From contig CM022670.1 in the NCBI GenBank assembly GCA_012295275.1, positions 9,972,083 to 10,034,082 of the forward strand: DNA of 62,000 nt. The letters are read 5' to 3'. Both the position numbers and the translations under genes were made by a program. The notes under the pieces are model-generated. The model searched no databases, was not told where the DNA came from, and saw only the letters and a list, made by a program, of their open reading frames with translations. The stretch comes from Chrysomallon squamiferum (taxonomy: Eukaryota > Mollusca > Gastropoda > Neomphalida > Peltospiridae). Below are positions 12,345 through 25,970 of the stretch, piece by piece (position 1 is the stretch's first letter; each line of letters begins with the position of its first letter).

Positions 12345-13315
12345 TAAACAAACAAACAAACAATCAGACAAGTAAATAAATAACTAAGCAAACTGGTTCT
12401 GTTCCACTTACCGCAGAACGGAGGGTGACCGCGAGTGGCTAAATAGAACGTTCCTCTCGACTTGTAGTAGTTGGATTTGTAGCCCATGGAAGGGCAGGGT
12501 CGGTTGCCGCAGTGGTAGCATCTGCCGTGTTTGAAGTCGTCGAAGGAAGAGCAGGTGTAGGCGGTGTAGTAGCAACGTGTGTTGATGGACTCGATGAACA
12601 GCTTCACGGCTCTGTCGTGACTGCAGCCCATCACGTACTCGGCATCTGATTCGTGTGTTAACAATGATTTCATGTTGTGTTGATGAAACATGGTTAATAT
12701 CATCAGAGGCAACCGATGTTAATTAGTAAATAATAATAATAATAATAAAATAAAAAAAACTACAGCTTTTTATATATGATAAGCATTAAACGAAAATTAA
12801 AAATCAAATGCCTATCTTATCCTAATGGTATTTAAAAAAAAAAAAAAAAAAAAAAAACAACAAACAACAACAAAAAAAAAAAAAAATAATAATAATAATA
12901 AAATAATAATAAAATAAAATAATAATAAATATATAAATGAGCCATTTTCATTTCTTTTCGATCATTCTTTGATAATAAAATGTTCATCTTTTTGATATAA
13001 CATTGATATAGTCTCTTGTGTTGTGAAAAATATATATATATATATAAATGAATCTCTCTTTTTTTTCTCTGCATGTATATATATATATATATAGTTTTTT
13101 TGTATGCATGTATATGCATGTATAAAGTGATACCTTCAATTCCATTATCAAAGGCATCTGTTATAAGGTTTCTGATTGTGTCTGTTTCACAGCCTGGTTG
13201 GTAATGACCACCATTAGGATAGAAATCCATATGACCAATAGGAGTCCTCATACCATATCCTGAAACAATTATAGTAGTCATTCTTTGTATGTAAGCAATC
13301 ATAATATATCCATGA

Positions 13316-13362
<47 letters not shown>

Positions 13363-13912
13363 TGGTCGTTATAAATTACATTGTTTTGGTATTAATTTAT
13401 TAATTTATTTGTTGTTGGTTTTTTTAAAGGTAAGGATTCAAATGCATAATTATGTAAACGTTTTAACTTAGATTTTTGTCCTATTTACTTATTTTTTATT
13501 TTATTTTCTCTTTTTTATATTAAACCAAAATTAAATATTATTTATAAAACGAATAAATAGAACCTCCGACTTCATGATATCGAGTGTCGTCTGTGTGAAT
13601 TACGTCGACAAAATCTGCGTCTGTCGAATCAAGTCGAACATGAGAAGACTGGTTTTCAAAATTTGGTTGCGCTGGATCCAAACCTTTCAATATAAAATAA
13701 TAACAAATCCATGTACAAAACAACATCAAACTTTGAAGTAAACATAAGCCATATGAACTGCAAAAAAACAAAAAAAAAAAAGGAGAAAATACTGTTGTTG
13801 TTGTTGTTGTTATTATTACTGTTGTTGTTGTCGTCGTCGTCATATTTTTTTTTTTTTTTTTTTATACATTTGTTGTTTATTAACTAAAAACGTAAAATTA
13901 AACGCTATTTAA

Positions 13913-13960
<48 letters not shown>

Positions 13961-15039
13961 ATTATTATTATTATTTTTATTATTATTATACCAGTTATTC
14001 GACCCAGTCCATGAAGTCTAACTCCCGCGTACCCAGCAACGTGGGCTCCTAAACTGTGACCAATCAGATGGAACTTTCGCATTCTGATTCCAGTCACGTG
14101 ATGTAAATGAGACACTAGATTGGCTACCTCTGCTCCAACCAGGCGGGTATTCGCCGCAGCCTGGGGATACGGAAAGCCCGCGCCTTGGCCCCATTCCACT
14201 GTAATGACGTTTTGTGGTTGCTTAAATAAACGTACGTAATAAGAATATATTCATATTAAAACAAATATTCTACGTTTCAGTTTGAAATTTTGGTATGTGC
14301 ACATGATGGTATATGTTTCAACAGTTATAATTACGTGTACATAAATATATGAAGATTTTATGCTTGAAAGCATGTATGTATGATGTATGTATGTATGTAT
14401 GTATGTATGTATGTATGTATGTATGTATGTATGTATGTATGTATGTATGTATGTATGTATGTATGTATGTATGTATGCATGTGTATGTACGTACGTACAA
14501 ATAATGATGTATATATGTATGTATATGAATGTATAAATGTTGGTGTGTTTGTTGTTAGTGTTTATGAAATATATATATATATAAAAACACAATTATGTAC
14601 ACTGCAGATATTGGTCTGCGTTAACGTATTGTGTTCTTGTCCGTACTATTTTAAAAACATGTTACTGACACATACCGCTTGTAAAAGTTCAGCAACCATT
14701 CGACCAACCCACGGCAGTGACGTACTTTGCAGAAAGCCATGAATTACAATTCTCACGGGTTTCGAACCGTCAAAGTGCGACCTAACTACAGAGACGTTCG
14801 AACGGACGAATAGAAATGCGGGAACCGTCGGGTTTCTTCTTGTGTATAGTCTGAACGTCGTATTGATGAAGGCAGGGTCCTGGGGTAGCTCCACGGTGTT
14901 GTTGAAGGGTGGGTCGTTGGAGAAACAACCGAAGCCAGCGAAACACGACGTTTGGCGTCGTTGTCGATGTAGCGGGACGTTTTCGTTTTCACTGCCTTGA
15001 AATAACAATAGTGATGATGATTATGATAATGACAATGAA

Positions 15040-15095
<56 letters not shown>

Positions 15096-15628
15096 GATAA
15101 AACCAGCGACTGCTACTACTACCATTACAACTGTTGTTGTTTAGCTGCTGTTGTTGTCGTTGATGTTATTATTTTTGATATTTTCATTTTCATGTTTACG
15201 AAATTATTATTGTTGTTGTTATTGTTGTATTATTGTTTATGCATCGATCTATTCCAGCTCTTCCTGCATCTCCAAATCTTATTTTTAACCTGTTTGTCGT
15301 CGTCATCATTATTTCTTCTTCTTCTTGTTATAAGAATCATTTAAAATAAAAATAAAGTATTTAAAGCAATCTGTGGACTGAAACTGCAAAATAGATGACA
15401 AAATCATACAGATGAAGATTTATTAACCATAAATAAAGAGAAAATTGTCTTTAGACGTCCATTACGAAGTGAGAGATACTTCAATATGAACATCTAGTAA
15501 TCTGTTTAAAAAAAAAAAAAAAGTACTGGACGGGAAACAAAATCTCTATAACACATATACTCACTTAGATGTACAAGACACAGACCAAGAATGAGTGCAG
15601 CAGTCAATATATTCCATTTAGGATACAT
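11666..15628 (-). CDS. Pancreatic triacylglycerol lipase-like protein with PLAT domain
   Basis: Eight exons in transcript order: 15628-15565, 14995-14676, 14220-13992, 13683-13564, 13259-13134, 12645-12412, 12278-12164 and 11846-11666, all with GT-AG junctions and consistent phases. The predicted protein is about 462 residues, close to the 465 of human pancreatic lipase. Order: signal peptide ([19 protein letters not shown]); N-terminal [14 protein letters not shown]; nucleophile GHSLGAH; catalytic Asp in [17 protein letters not shown] and lid cysteine PGC; catalytic His in GCSHDRA; then PLAT strands [22 protein letters not shown] and, in the last exon, [10 protein letters not shown] and SIFFWRN. 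The secreted enzyme should hydrolyse lipid esters in the gut lumen or haemolymph; PLAT normally binds lipid or partner protein. The frame stays open in every exon. The C-terminus is least certain: a GTGAGA just after VVEK could be a donor to one more exon, otherwise TGA is at 11668-11666. Confidence 0.87.
12301..12341 (+). repeat. (TA)n microsatellite in - strand lipase intron
   Basis: A TA run between the catalytic-His exon and the first PLAT exon. Confidence 0.9.
13318..13361 (+). repeat. (AAT)n microsatellite
   Basis: A trinucleotide AAT run in the intron between the 13564-13683 and 13134-13259 exons. Confidence 0.9.
13917..13990 (+). repeat. (ATT)n tract abutting a lipase splice donor
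   Basis: An ATT triplet repeat whose edge forms part of the minus-strand 5' splice site (GTATAATAAT...) of the exon ending at 13992. Confidence 0.85.
14375..14478 (+). repeat. (ATGT)n microsatellite
   Basis: About 100 bp of nearly perfect ATGT tetranucleotide repeat in the intron between - strand lipase exons 2 and 3. Confidence 0.95.
15038..15095 (+). repeat. (AAT)n microsatellite next to - strand lipase exon 2
   Basis: A 57-bp AAT run about 40 bp upstream (in transcript sense) of the acceptor at 14996-14997. Confidence 0.9.
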
Positions 15629-15868
15629 ACTGTCAACTTACAAAATATGTTTAAGTATGATACGAAATAACGAAGACACTGACGTCGCTCAGTAATAACA
15701 ACTAAACATCTGCGCTAACAAGGTGAGGTCAAAGAACGTTGTCACCGACTAACTGTTATCTTAACCTTTGTTGTGCTCATCAGTCGATCCCGTACACAAC
15801 ACATAATCAGGTACACTTTTCGTCTCCAACTGATAACGCTGGAAGTTATTTCATAATTATTGTTATTG

Positions 15869-15888
15869 TTATTATTATTATTATTATT

Positions 15889-15936
<48 letters not shown>

Positions 15937-15950
15937 ATTATTATTATTAT
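15869..15950 (+). repeat. (TTA)n(TTG)n triplet repeat
   Basis: Adjacent TTA and TTG triplet runs giving spurious poly-Leu, poly-Val and poly-Asn frames. Confidence 0.9.
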
Positions 15951-18044
15951 GTGCATGCGCAAAGATGCAGGAATCGAATGGCCGGATGATTGTGATATAC
16001 TCCTTTCCTCTTCCCGTTATCATCATCATCATCATCATCACTATTGATGATGATAATGATGATGATTGATGGATAAATAATAATGGTTCTCTTTACTTGC
16101 GAATATAGACAATATAATGTCGAGTGTAAATTAAATGTGTGTTTCAGATCAATTTTAATTACCAATTTTAATTAAATTCACAATATATTATTATTATTAT
16201 TACGAATAAAAAGAAGAACATGTATTTTAGCAGAGAAATAGATTAAAGTTTGTTAATTACTTCTAATAATTCTTCTTCTGCTGCTTCTATGTTTTTTGTT
16301 ATTAATATCTTTATTATTATTATTATTATTATTATTGTTGTTGTTGTTGTTGTTGTTTTTACTGAAATACTTAATATAAATAGATATACAAAAATACAAA
16401 TAATATATAGCTACTTTTATAAGATTATGTACGGTAATAGAGTTCAAATTTTACCGTTAACAGCAATTGCAAAAGTATACAAAGACTGTGTCTCTACACT
16501 CTCTTTACAGCAAATGCCAGCTTAAAACAGATTATTCAAACAAAGATGACAATGAAGGTTCTTAGTTTTCAGTCATAAATTCATTAATTCAATATTTATT
16601 CTTTTTGCTCGACCTTGTGATGGAAAAATAGTCATCTGTGCTGCTGGAATTTCGAATATTTAACTGACAAAGAGAGGTTACTGAGAGAAAAAGCTAGTCC
16701 TTTAAAACTGTCTGGAAACAATTAATATTGATATGTTGTTACTGAACGCAATAAATACAATAATTAATAACAGTAACTGTAAAGTTCTGTTGACGTCTAC
16801 TAATATTAATGGGCCACGACAGGAAAAGCTTCTTACGAGTGCATGCTGGTTGGAAGTTGTGGTGGGAGTGATAATGGTTATAATAATGACGACTGTAATA
16901 AAATGTATGTTGTAGAAGGACGAGGATAGTCTTTATTCGATAAATAGTGTTGTTGTTAAGACAAATAACTTCATAAAATTGTCGTCACATAAATAAATTT
17001 TACAAATAATTTCTCCGGATTTATTTTATTTTATTATTTTTTTTTTTTATTCACACAAGAGAAATCAGTCTAAAAGCTTTTGATTTGTCGTTCTGAAAAA
17101 ATAAAAAAAAAAATAAAAAAATAAAAAAATAAAATAATAAAATAAAAAAATCCGGCAATCAACAAGATAAGGTCAGCGTATCTCACTAATCGTTGAACTA
17201 ATAAACCATGCAATTAATTTGCTGTATAGAAAGCTATTATTTGGTGGATATTTGAATTTACTGATGACTTGACAAGTAAATATCTGTTTCGCTCTTCTGA
17301 CATTTCGCTTACATTGTCAATTATTCGAGTGTAAAGACACGTCGACACTGTTGTCATTCACAATGACGATGTGCATACCATCAGCTTGCTCAAATAATTT
17401 GGCTGGTTTCTCTCGAGAGACAAATCAGGAGATTTGATAATCAGTCTATATAACGGACTGAATCTTAGTTTATTTGCTGTTTGCTGTTTAATGTTTAATT
17501 CTAGATATCAGTCTAATAATACATGTGTGTGTCTATATGTGTGCGTGTGATAAAAACTATAAAATTATTTGTAACAGAACAATAATCGACTCCAAAAGGC
17601 AATATCATGGGCACGGCCATGTTGGCATAATCACTTGATACTCAACAGTATTTTTTATTTAGGTATTGTCTTTAAATGGGAGCTCTTGATAACCTAACAT
17701 TTCTGATTAAACCTGTCGTGCCTTAAAAACTAAAAACAAATAAATAAAGAATAAAGAATAAATAAATAAATAATTCGAAGGCTATTTAATAACACAGTAT
17801 AGAAGACCGGCATGCTTTACAGCAAAAATTATCCACTTTTTCAGAGTATTTATTCCATCATGTAATACGACTCACAGCAAAGGTGCTTGAACAGCATTAC
17901 AAACGCTCTAACATTTTATCCGACGCGCATGTGTCCTATTATTCTCATTGATCCAGTCCATCCCTCAACGTTTTGTACAGTAGAGGTCGCTTCCTGTCAC
18001 CGCTAGACTGGTATTCAGGACAATATTGTCGTGGTGTCTTCAGC

Positions 18045-18091
18045 ATGGGAGCAATTACCGGTGGCTAGTGTGGAAGAAAATGGATTTGTAA
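18045..18091 (+). promoter_or_regulatory. Two short upstream ORFs before the phosphatase start codon
   Basis: ATG at 18045 opens a 7-residue frame ending at TAG 18066-18068. ATG at 18080 opens a 3-residue frame ending at TAA 18089-18091, only three bases before the main ATG at 18095. If the transcript start lies upstream of 18045, both would sit in the leader and could lower translation. The transcription start is not known. Confidence 0.4.
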
Positions 18092-18094
18092 ACT

Positions 18095-18164
18095 ATGGCT
18101 AAAATTTTAATATCTGGATTATTATTAGTGTGTATATTCATACCAGCTGTTTCAGCACATTCAA
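18095..18164 (+). other. Signal-peptide exon of the phosphatase
   Basis: The frame opens [20 protein letters not shown] and ends AHS before the donor A|GTAAGT. The h-region and small residues before the putative cleavage site are typical of a signal peptide. It ends in phase 1, matching the first EGF exon at 41150. There is no other start with a signal peptide near the EGF array. Confidence 0.65.
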
Positions 18165-20959
18165 GTAAGTATTTAATTAAACAAGTCTTTTTTATCAGTG
18201 TTTCAAGGCTGCATTAATAAATCCGTATCAGTCTAAAAATTCCAACCACCGACTGACACCGACTCATGGAAAAAATTGAGAGGCCTCGTTAAGGATCTAC
18301 AACTGGTTTTGTTAAATTACGTATCTGTCACTAAATTAAATTTAATTTTATCTTCTAATTAGCACGAGTGTAAGAAAAAATGGGAATATCTGACATAGTT
18401 ATTATTTGTTATTGTTTGTTTGTTTTTCTTTAAAAAAAAACAAACAAAAAAAATAAATGATTAATTTAATGATAATCAAAAATTTAAATCCCACCATAAT
18501 TATGATGATATTTGTATTGTTATATTACGTATATTACAATAAATATGTCTGAATATATCTTATACAGATATACTTCTTCATATTAAAATATTTATTAAAA
18601 TGTTTATTCTTGTGTATTTAAAAAAAAAAAAAAAAAAAAAAAAATGATAGATAAACTGCTTCAATCATCTTAAGTTTTATTGTTACTAGTATTATTTTAT
18701 TAGCTGTTTAATAGCTCTTTGCAATGAAATATCACATATTATATTCTGTATTAAATCAAAATACAACTGTTTTCATTCCAACAGATTTAAATGAAAAAAA
18801 GCCATATATATATTCAATTCACTGACTCAGTGTTTTACACAGTATAGGCAGTCTTAAAAGTACCATTTACATTTTGATATGCTGCTCTATGAATGAAGAG
18901 AGATAACATTGTTCAGAAATAGACTTATAAAACTAGTATTTTTTCCCTCCAATTACTCAAGATGTATCTTGTCATTCAGAAATAGAAATGTATAACTAAC
19001 ATCTATATCTCTCATTGTCTGAGTAGCATATGTTGATATCAGCACCAGAAAAATGATTAGCATTTGAAATGTGAATTAGTTACAGCTGGATGCATTTAAT
19101 ACTGTTTTTGTGTCGGAATTAGTAACTTGAACAGATTTTATAGCCAAAATACTTCTGTTTTTGCCAATGCTTTATTTTTGGTTAATTACTTTTTTTTTTT
19201 TTTTTGATTTAGTGGAAATTCCAAGAAAAAAAAAAAAATTAAATTTTTAATGGTAATATGTCCATACTATAAAAAGAGCATTAAAAACAAAAATTAATAA
19301 AAAATAAATATATTTTTAAAATGGCCAGTGCCTGGAAATAAAAATCCACAATCTTTCAGATTGTAATTTATACATCCAGTACAAAATCAGCAAGACATAT
19401 AATGGTGAATTTTACAACAAGAGATTTTGAATATGTTTCATAAACTTTCTTCCTTGAACTTGAACTTGAAAAAAATGAACGTGCTAATCAGAGCAAGCTG
19501 TTGTGAAGCACGTCTTTCTTCCTATAATAATAATAGTTTTAATACTGCTTTCACCCCACCCCACACCATCACCACAACCTACAAAAAAAACACCCTAATC
19601 TTAATCTTAACTTCTTCATTTTATTTTAATTATGGTTAGGGTTAAGGGTCTCGTTCTTTTCAAGATATGGAAGTGTGCATATTGAACTCTCTCATGACAT
19701 TCATTCCCTCTCCCCCAGCTCTTATCTTGCCCATGCACCCTAATAATGTTTGTTATATAGGCTGTAAAATTATCATCATTATTTTATTTTATTTTTCTCA
19801 TGTTGTCAGTAAGAAAACAGTATGATACTACTATTTACATAACTGTCCATTTTTTGACACATTCCAAATATTTCATGGTATATTACTGAGTAGCTTTGGA
19901 TACTTTTTCTATAACTTTTAAGATACTTCAAGAATATTTGTTTGAAATTCTTTAGAAAATGTTTATTGCATTTAATTATTTATTTATTTGATTCTTTAAT
20001 TTTATTAATATTCTTTTTTTTTCTTCACATTTTGTGTCATGAATTATTTTAACAAAATTCACAGTATTTGGAAATGGCATTAGTAATATACACATAAGCA
20101 CATCAAAAACATTAATTATTGATGACTGAAAAAGCATTACTCTATCTCAGTATTTGCATTTATGAGAGCAAGACCTTAACTATACCTTCAGTTATATTGT
20201 GTAGTTGTTTTTATATACTGCTTAGTAATTGTTAAAGATTTATAATTTGTAAAAAAAAATCAGGTGTTATTTAATAAATAAAAGGTTAGAGCAGTCTAAA
20301 TAATAGTTAATATATAGTTGAAAACTTATAGAAATTGGAAAATCTATATGTATTATTTTTTATTTATTGTTTTATTTTAACATACCAGAAGTAATGAAAA
20401 TACAAATTAAATTTAAAAAATAATAAAATTTTATGAATTTTTTTGAAAGTAATGAAAAATTTAATACCCCAAGACCTTATTACATCACTTTAAATTTACT
20501 GTTATTCAGTCTCATGTGGATTTTTTTTTTGGTCCTTTTTTGTCCTTTTTATTCCTAGGAAAAGGAAAACAAAAACTAAACTAAACATTGCAGCTTTGAT
20601 ATTATCATATTGTAATGCAGATATAATATATAATTTGTGTTATAAACAATAACATTAAGCCAATAAGAGAATAGTGTGGTCTGTGTGAAATTCATGCCAG
20701 ACACTTTCCAGTAAATTAAACAAATAAGTAATATGATTCTGTTTATTATTTCACTGGGTTGGTTTGGAAGCAAACATTGTGTTTTATCTTAAAACATATT
20801 TTGATAAGACGTTGCATAACAATTTATGTGTTTGTGTTGGAATGCGTGAAATTCAGGTTTTTAAGAATAGTTGTGAGAAGACATAGGTTTTATTTTTAAA
20901 ATTCTTTCTTAGCAACAAGAATTAAAATACATACATACATATATATGTATATATTAATG

Positions 20960-20990
<31 letters not shown>

Positions 20991-21129
20991 ACATATAGAT
21001 ACATACACACACACACACACACACATACATCTATTACAGATTATTATGTTTTGTGGTTAATGTTATTTTTTTTTTTTGTTTGTAAATTGCCATAATTATT
21101 ACATTATTACAGTCAGTTGTTTGTTTTAA

Positions 21130-21162
<33 letters not shown>

Positions 21163-22185
21163 CTTTAAAAAAATGATTGTTTATGTAAGAGTGTAGTTCT
21201 GGCATTTTATCAGGACCTGCATTGACAAATGTTGTAGAAAGTTTGTTGTTTTTGTACAAAATATAATCAAACCTGACACTGGTATGTATTGCAGGAGGGA
21301 CCATGTAACCTGTCTGAAGATGACTTTTAAAAGCAAGAGGCCTTGTTAAGGTTGACTAAAATTTAATATCAATTTAAAACATTAATCAACCTTCTCATGC
21401 CATTCACAGTTAGGGATTTCTTTTCTTCTTCATTTTTGGGGTGTGTGTGGTTTTGTTGAAAAATTGAATAATGATTTGTCTTGTCATTTATTCTATTTTT
21501 GGGGTTTCTAAAAAAGTATGAGATGAAATTTTGGTAAATAAGTACTTTTGAAAATGTTTATAAATGAAAAGCAAGCTATTATTCTTGTTATAATTAATGC
21601 AGTTTTTTAAACATTAGAAATTTTTTCATTTTTTTTATTTAGTTATTTTTGTGCTGAATAATAGTGTTAAAACAGTTTAAAGACAAACCAACCTAGCCTT
21701 ATTTTAAGACCTTTTCATAATTTAAAAAATAAAAATAAGGTTATATTTATATGATTTGTACTTACTTGCTACTATTTTTTTTAATAAATGTACATATAGA
21801 GTTATAAACGATATATTCTGGTGCAACTTCAAAGTATTAAATACATATGGGTGTACATGTATTATGTATTCATCTACATACTTCACATATTCACATAACC
21901 TGTCCATACCGCTTTTAAGAAACAATATTTTCATTCAGGACTTATAGCATGTTCATGCTAATACCATTATTTTCCCCCACAATATCTTGACAGGCAATTA
22001 AAACAAAAGGCAATATATATAAATATATAAATATACATACATCTGTGACTTCATAACATATTTAAAAATTAAATGCACAAAGATACACATGGACAGAATT
22101 TAAAAATTAAATGCACAAAGATACACATGGACAGATATACACACACACATGCACACACACACACAGTCACACACAAGCAAAGCTT

Positions 22186-22225
<40 letters not shown>

Positions 22226-25200
22226 GATATAATGTTATCATATAAAATCAAAAAGTTTGATTTGCATTTCTAATGAGTTCATGCTGTTATGAAGAGTATC
22301 CCTGAAGGCAGAAAGTCTTATCTTTATTACTGACTAGAACTGGAAGCAAAACCTGAATGAGTGAAATGAAGGGTAAATTTTAGAACAATTATAAACAGCA
22401 AGTGCAGTGGGTTGCAACAGTAGATGTTTTATGTTAAATGTCTGGTGTGTAAAATGTATTGATATTCAACCAAAATATTGAGTAAAGAATGACTAAGTGA
22501 ACTGCTGTTACACATTTTGCTTTATATGTGAATAAATGTGTGAACATTTTAATAATGGATATTAGATTTTGGACATTTGTTTTTATTATAATGTGAATAA
22601 TTTATTACAAACACAGTGATATATAAACACATACACACAGATTGAAATACACACACACACACACCCACACATACACCCACACACACCCTTAATTATGCAT
22701 TCATCCCAAATGTACTAATTAAGGTACGTGTCCTGGAGTGAATGTTTGATTAACAACAGCTTAAAACATTTCAGTATTAACAGCTGTTTGCTCTCTAATG
22801 CATAATGGTTTTGTGGATGGATTAAATTTATGAAAGAAAACATGTTGCTAGAAATCTATGAGTAAGTCACGAACAGCCATCATTAATTCTACAACAAAAA
22901 CACATAATTATGTTAGATATTCAAGGAACACTGGTTGGAAAAGAAAACAGCCCATTGTGAGAAGTGAGCAGGATTGATCCTGTAAAGCCTTGGGCTAGAA
23001 CTGCACTGTTTACCTTAAAGAGGTGTTATTGACAATGCCACTAATGAGTCAGCAGTGTATGTAATAGTAATGTACAATGGTCTTGATAAGAGACTTTACC
23101 AACAGCTGCTGACAGGTCCTGTATGATTACAGAACTTGAAGTGAACAACTGTTTCTAATGTGATTGTGTTATAATTAACCTACAAACGTACTGACTGACA
23201 TCAGCAGGCATCAAATCTGGAACATGTCATATACAGCAAGAACACAGACATGACTGTTTATAATCAACTTACATGTAATGTGTTTCTTGTCTGTAGCCTT
23301 CATTTTGATATGGACATAAAGCTTGTGGGATAATTTAGTGAACGCACACAGGGTGTCATCGTAAAGTTTGTCTCAGAAATATGTATCAGATTAGATGCAC
23401 TAACTAATAACTGCATATATTTAAGTGTTATAATTAAACTATATAATTATGATTAATGAATAAGCACACACACACACACACACACTATTTTGAAATTCAA
23501 ATTTGGAAGTGTTGTCATGGTAATATATATGATTATTATAATTAAACAAAAACTGTTGTGTTTGTAGACAGCAGGTTCACTGGACAACTAACATGTTGGA
23601 CAACTAACATGTTGAATAATTCAGTAAACAATTGTATAAATACTTGCACACACACATAACTTACAATGAACAAACAAAGAAAGAGGAAATTTTGTTAGGT
23701 TAATAATCACTAGCCTGTAAGTGATTGTTGTATCTGAACTTCTGAATGTTGTCTTACTGTTCAGCAGGCTCCAAACTGATATTATTGTTATAATTAATTT
23801 ACAAATTTAAAAGTTTATGACACCATCAGACATCAGATATATTCCATCACAGAACTATTCAGATATTGTAAATATGTGTATACATGATTGCCATTATTAA
23901 CATCAGTGGACTAATCGGTGGACTAATCTGTGGACACGGCATTCTGTCCTAAAACCTGTCAGATGCAGTAGAGAGATACTTAATGACCGTTATAAGTAAC
24001 TGTTAAACATGTGGATATAATTTATAGGTTTTGTTAAGAATATGGAACTTGTTAGATACTGCTAATAAATGTGTGAGTGCATGTGATCATTATAAATAAA
24101 AATGAAATGATTGACATCAATGTGATGCATAAGTGTGATAACAAATTACAGACATTTCACAAATTGCGTACAGGAACAATTAATTTAGAAATGTATGTGT
24201 AAGCAACTGATACAAGTCAGGTGTAACAGATTTATTTATTTTACAAACTGAGAAAAAAACTAACACTTAAATTGAGATTACCAAACTGCTGGATGATAAA
24301 AAGAGAGAGCAAAAAAAAAAAAGAAAATTATTTTAATTATTTACTTGCTTTTATTTCTTTTATATTATTATTATTATTATTAGCAGTAGTAGTAGTATAG
24401 TAGTATATATTATTATTATTATTATTAATTTTTTTTCGACATTGTTATAAAAAAGAATTAATGATTATTCAGATATTTATAAATAAAATCCTGGAAAATA
24501 TTCAAGCAGTGTTCAGTAGTCTTTGATTTTCAATTATTTAACTCTGTTGTGACAAATTATTGAATAGCAGAATATCCTGAATTATTTCAAAAGATGAGAT
24601 AAAAATTGAAACACTGAAGCATCACAAAAATCTGAGTCATGATTCATGAACTAAAAAGGTTTTGCTCTTTTTTAATTGATTGTCTGACGTGAATTATAAA
24701 TTGATTTGATTGTATTGCACATCATAAACATTAATTTTCACACAATTTACAGATAGTAATTTGATTTAAAAAAAAGAAAGATATAAAAAAAAAAAAACAT
24801 TTACACTTATTTTCCATTGAAAAAACAGCAATTCTTTTTTTTTTTTTTTTAAAGAAAGAAATGGCCTGTAGAAATATAAAACTAAATATGAGGTTTCACT
24901 GGAATATTTTTCCAATAATAATTCTTAACAGCTTCAGATTTGTGTTTCGTGAATTATTAATGTGAACATGTTTCTGTATAGCTAGTATTGATCTTGTTTT
25001 TGTATTTTTTTTAAACTTTGAAAGAATTTTAAAAATGAGTTGTTTCTGATAAAACATTTAAATTATTTTTATATACACATGATACATTCAGATTTAAGAT
25101 GTGTTTTTAAAAAAAATTGTTTCTTTTCATGCTATCATATCAATATTATTTATTAAGAACTAATTTACTTCTTATTTAGAATTATTTTAAGACAATTTCT

Positions 25201-25930
25201 AAAGACATCTTTTTTTTTTCCATTTTTTTTTTTTTTTTTTTTTAAATTTGTATTTATTCTTAATATTTTTTTAAAATATCTTTTTATATACATTAATAGG
25301 GACCAAGTGTTGTTTTTTTTAAAATATCTAGCCTAAAGGATTTAAAAAAAAAATGTACATATGCTTCCCTTAATATTAATTTACATCACCCTACCATTTT
25401 CCAGGCATGATCATGTTTCACATAAATATTTGGAATGTTGTCAAAAAAATCCTATGGAATTTCACACGCTTGCACAATTAGTATAGGGGGGCAAAAAATC
25501 AATGTCAAATGAGGCACAGATTTTCACAAAATCGGACACCATCTTAATTGCACAGCCCAGTGGATTCATCAATCAGTGGTGATGAACACTGCCATATTTC
25601 TGCCTGATTATGGAGATTGTATTCAACATTGCTAAACTTGTAGAGGTGGCAAAATTTGTAATGAAGCATCCAGTTTGGAAATGAGGTGATTCGACTGCCA
25701 AATGCGATGGTCTGTCTCTAACCCAGATGATGATTTAGTAGAAACATAACTCTTCCCAGGTCTAATTTGATTCTAAGTCACATACAACAGATTTTTGAGA
25801 CAACAGGTTTATGGGTGATATTGTTGTAAGTTATCTGGCTTGTAAACCATAAGGTTCATAATAAATCATTTTTCCATATTTCAAAGACAATAAATCTACA
25901 AGACTTGTTTCTAAATGTGTATGTATGTGT

Positions 25931-25970
<40 letters not shown>

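Larger units (their letters stand above)
15629..18094. promoter_or_regulatory. Intergenic region between divergent lipase and phosphatase genes
   Basis: This must hold the promoters of both the - strand lipase and the + strand phosphatase. Just upstream of the lipase ATG, minus-strand sequence contains TTAAGATAAC (GATA-type site, plus coordinates 15755-15764), TGACCTCAC (half site of nuclear-receptor type) and TGACGTC-like sequence (CRE-like); none is tested. The middle has TTA/TTG, ATC/GAT and ATT/GTT triplet repeats at about 15869-15950, 16014-16068 and 16311-16358. The 17.2-18.1 kb part is more complex and probably carries the phosphatase promoter and 5' UTR. No TATA box is obvious. Confidence 0.45.

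Noticed and set aside
12233-12411. Hydrophobic C-terminal extension of the minus-strand lipase exon ([14 protein letters not shown] and onward) as a membrane anchor
   Set aside because: It lies past a strong donor GTAAGT at 12411 and translates the (TA)n intron; splicing to the PLAT exon at 12278 keeps phase and family homology.
19632-19650. GGTTAGGGTTAAGGG as interstitial telomere repeat
   Set aside because: Only about two imperfect units; too short to mean anything.
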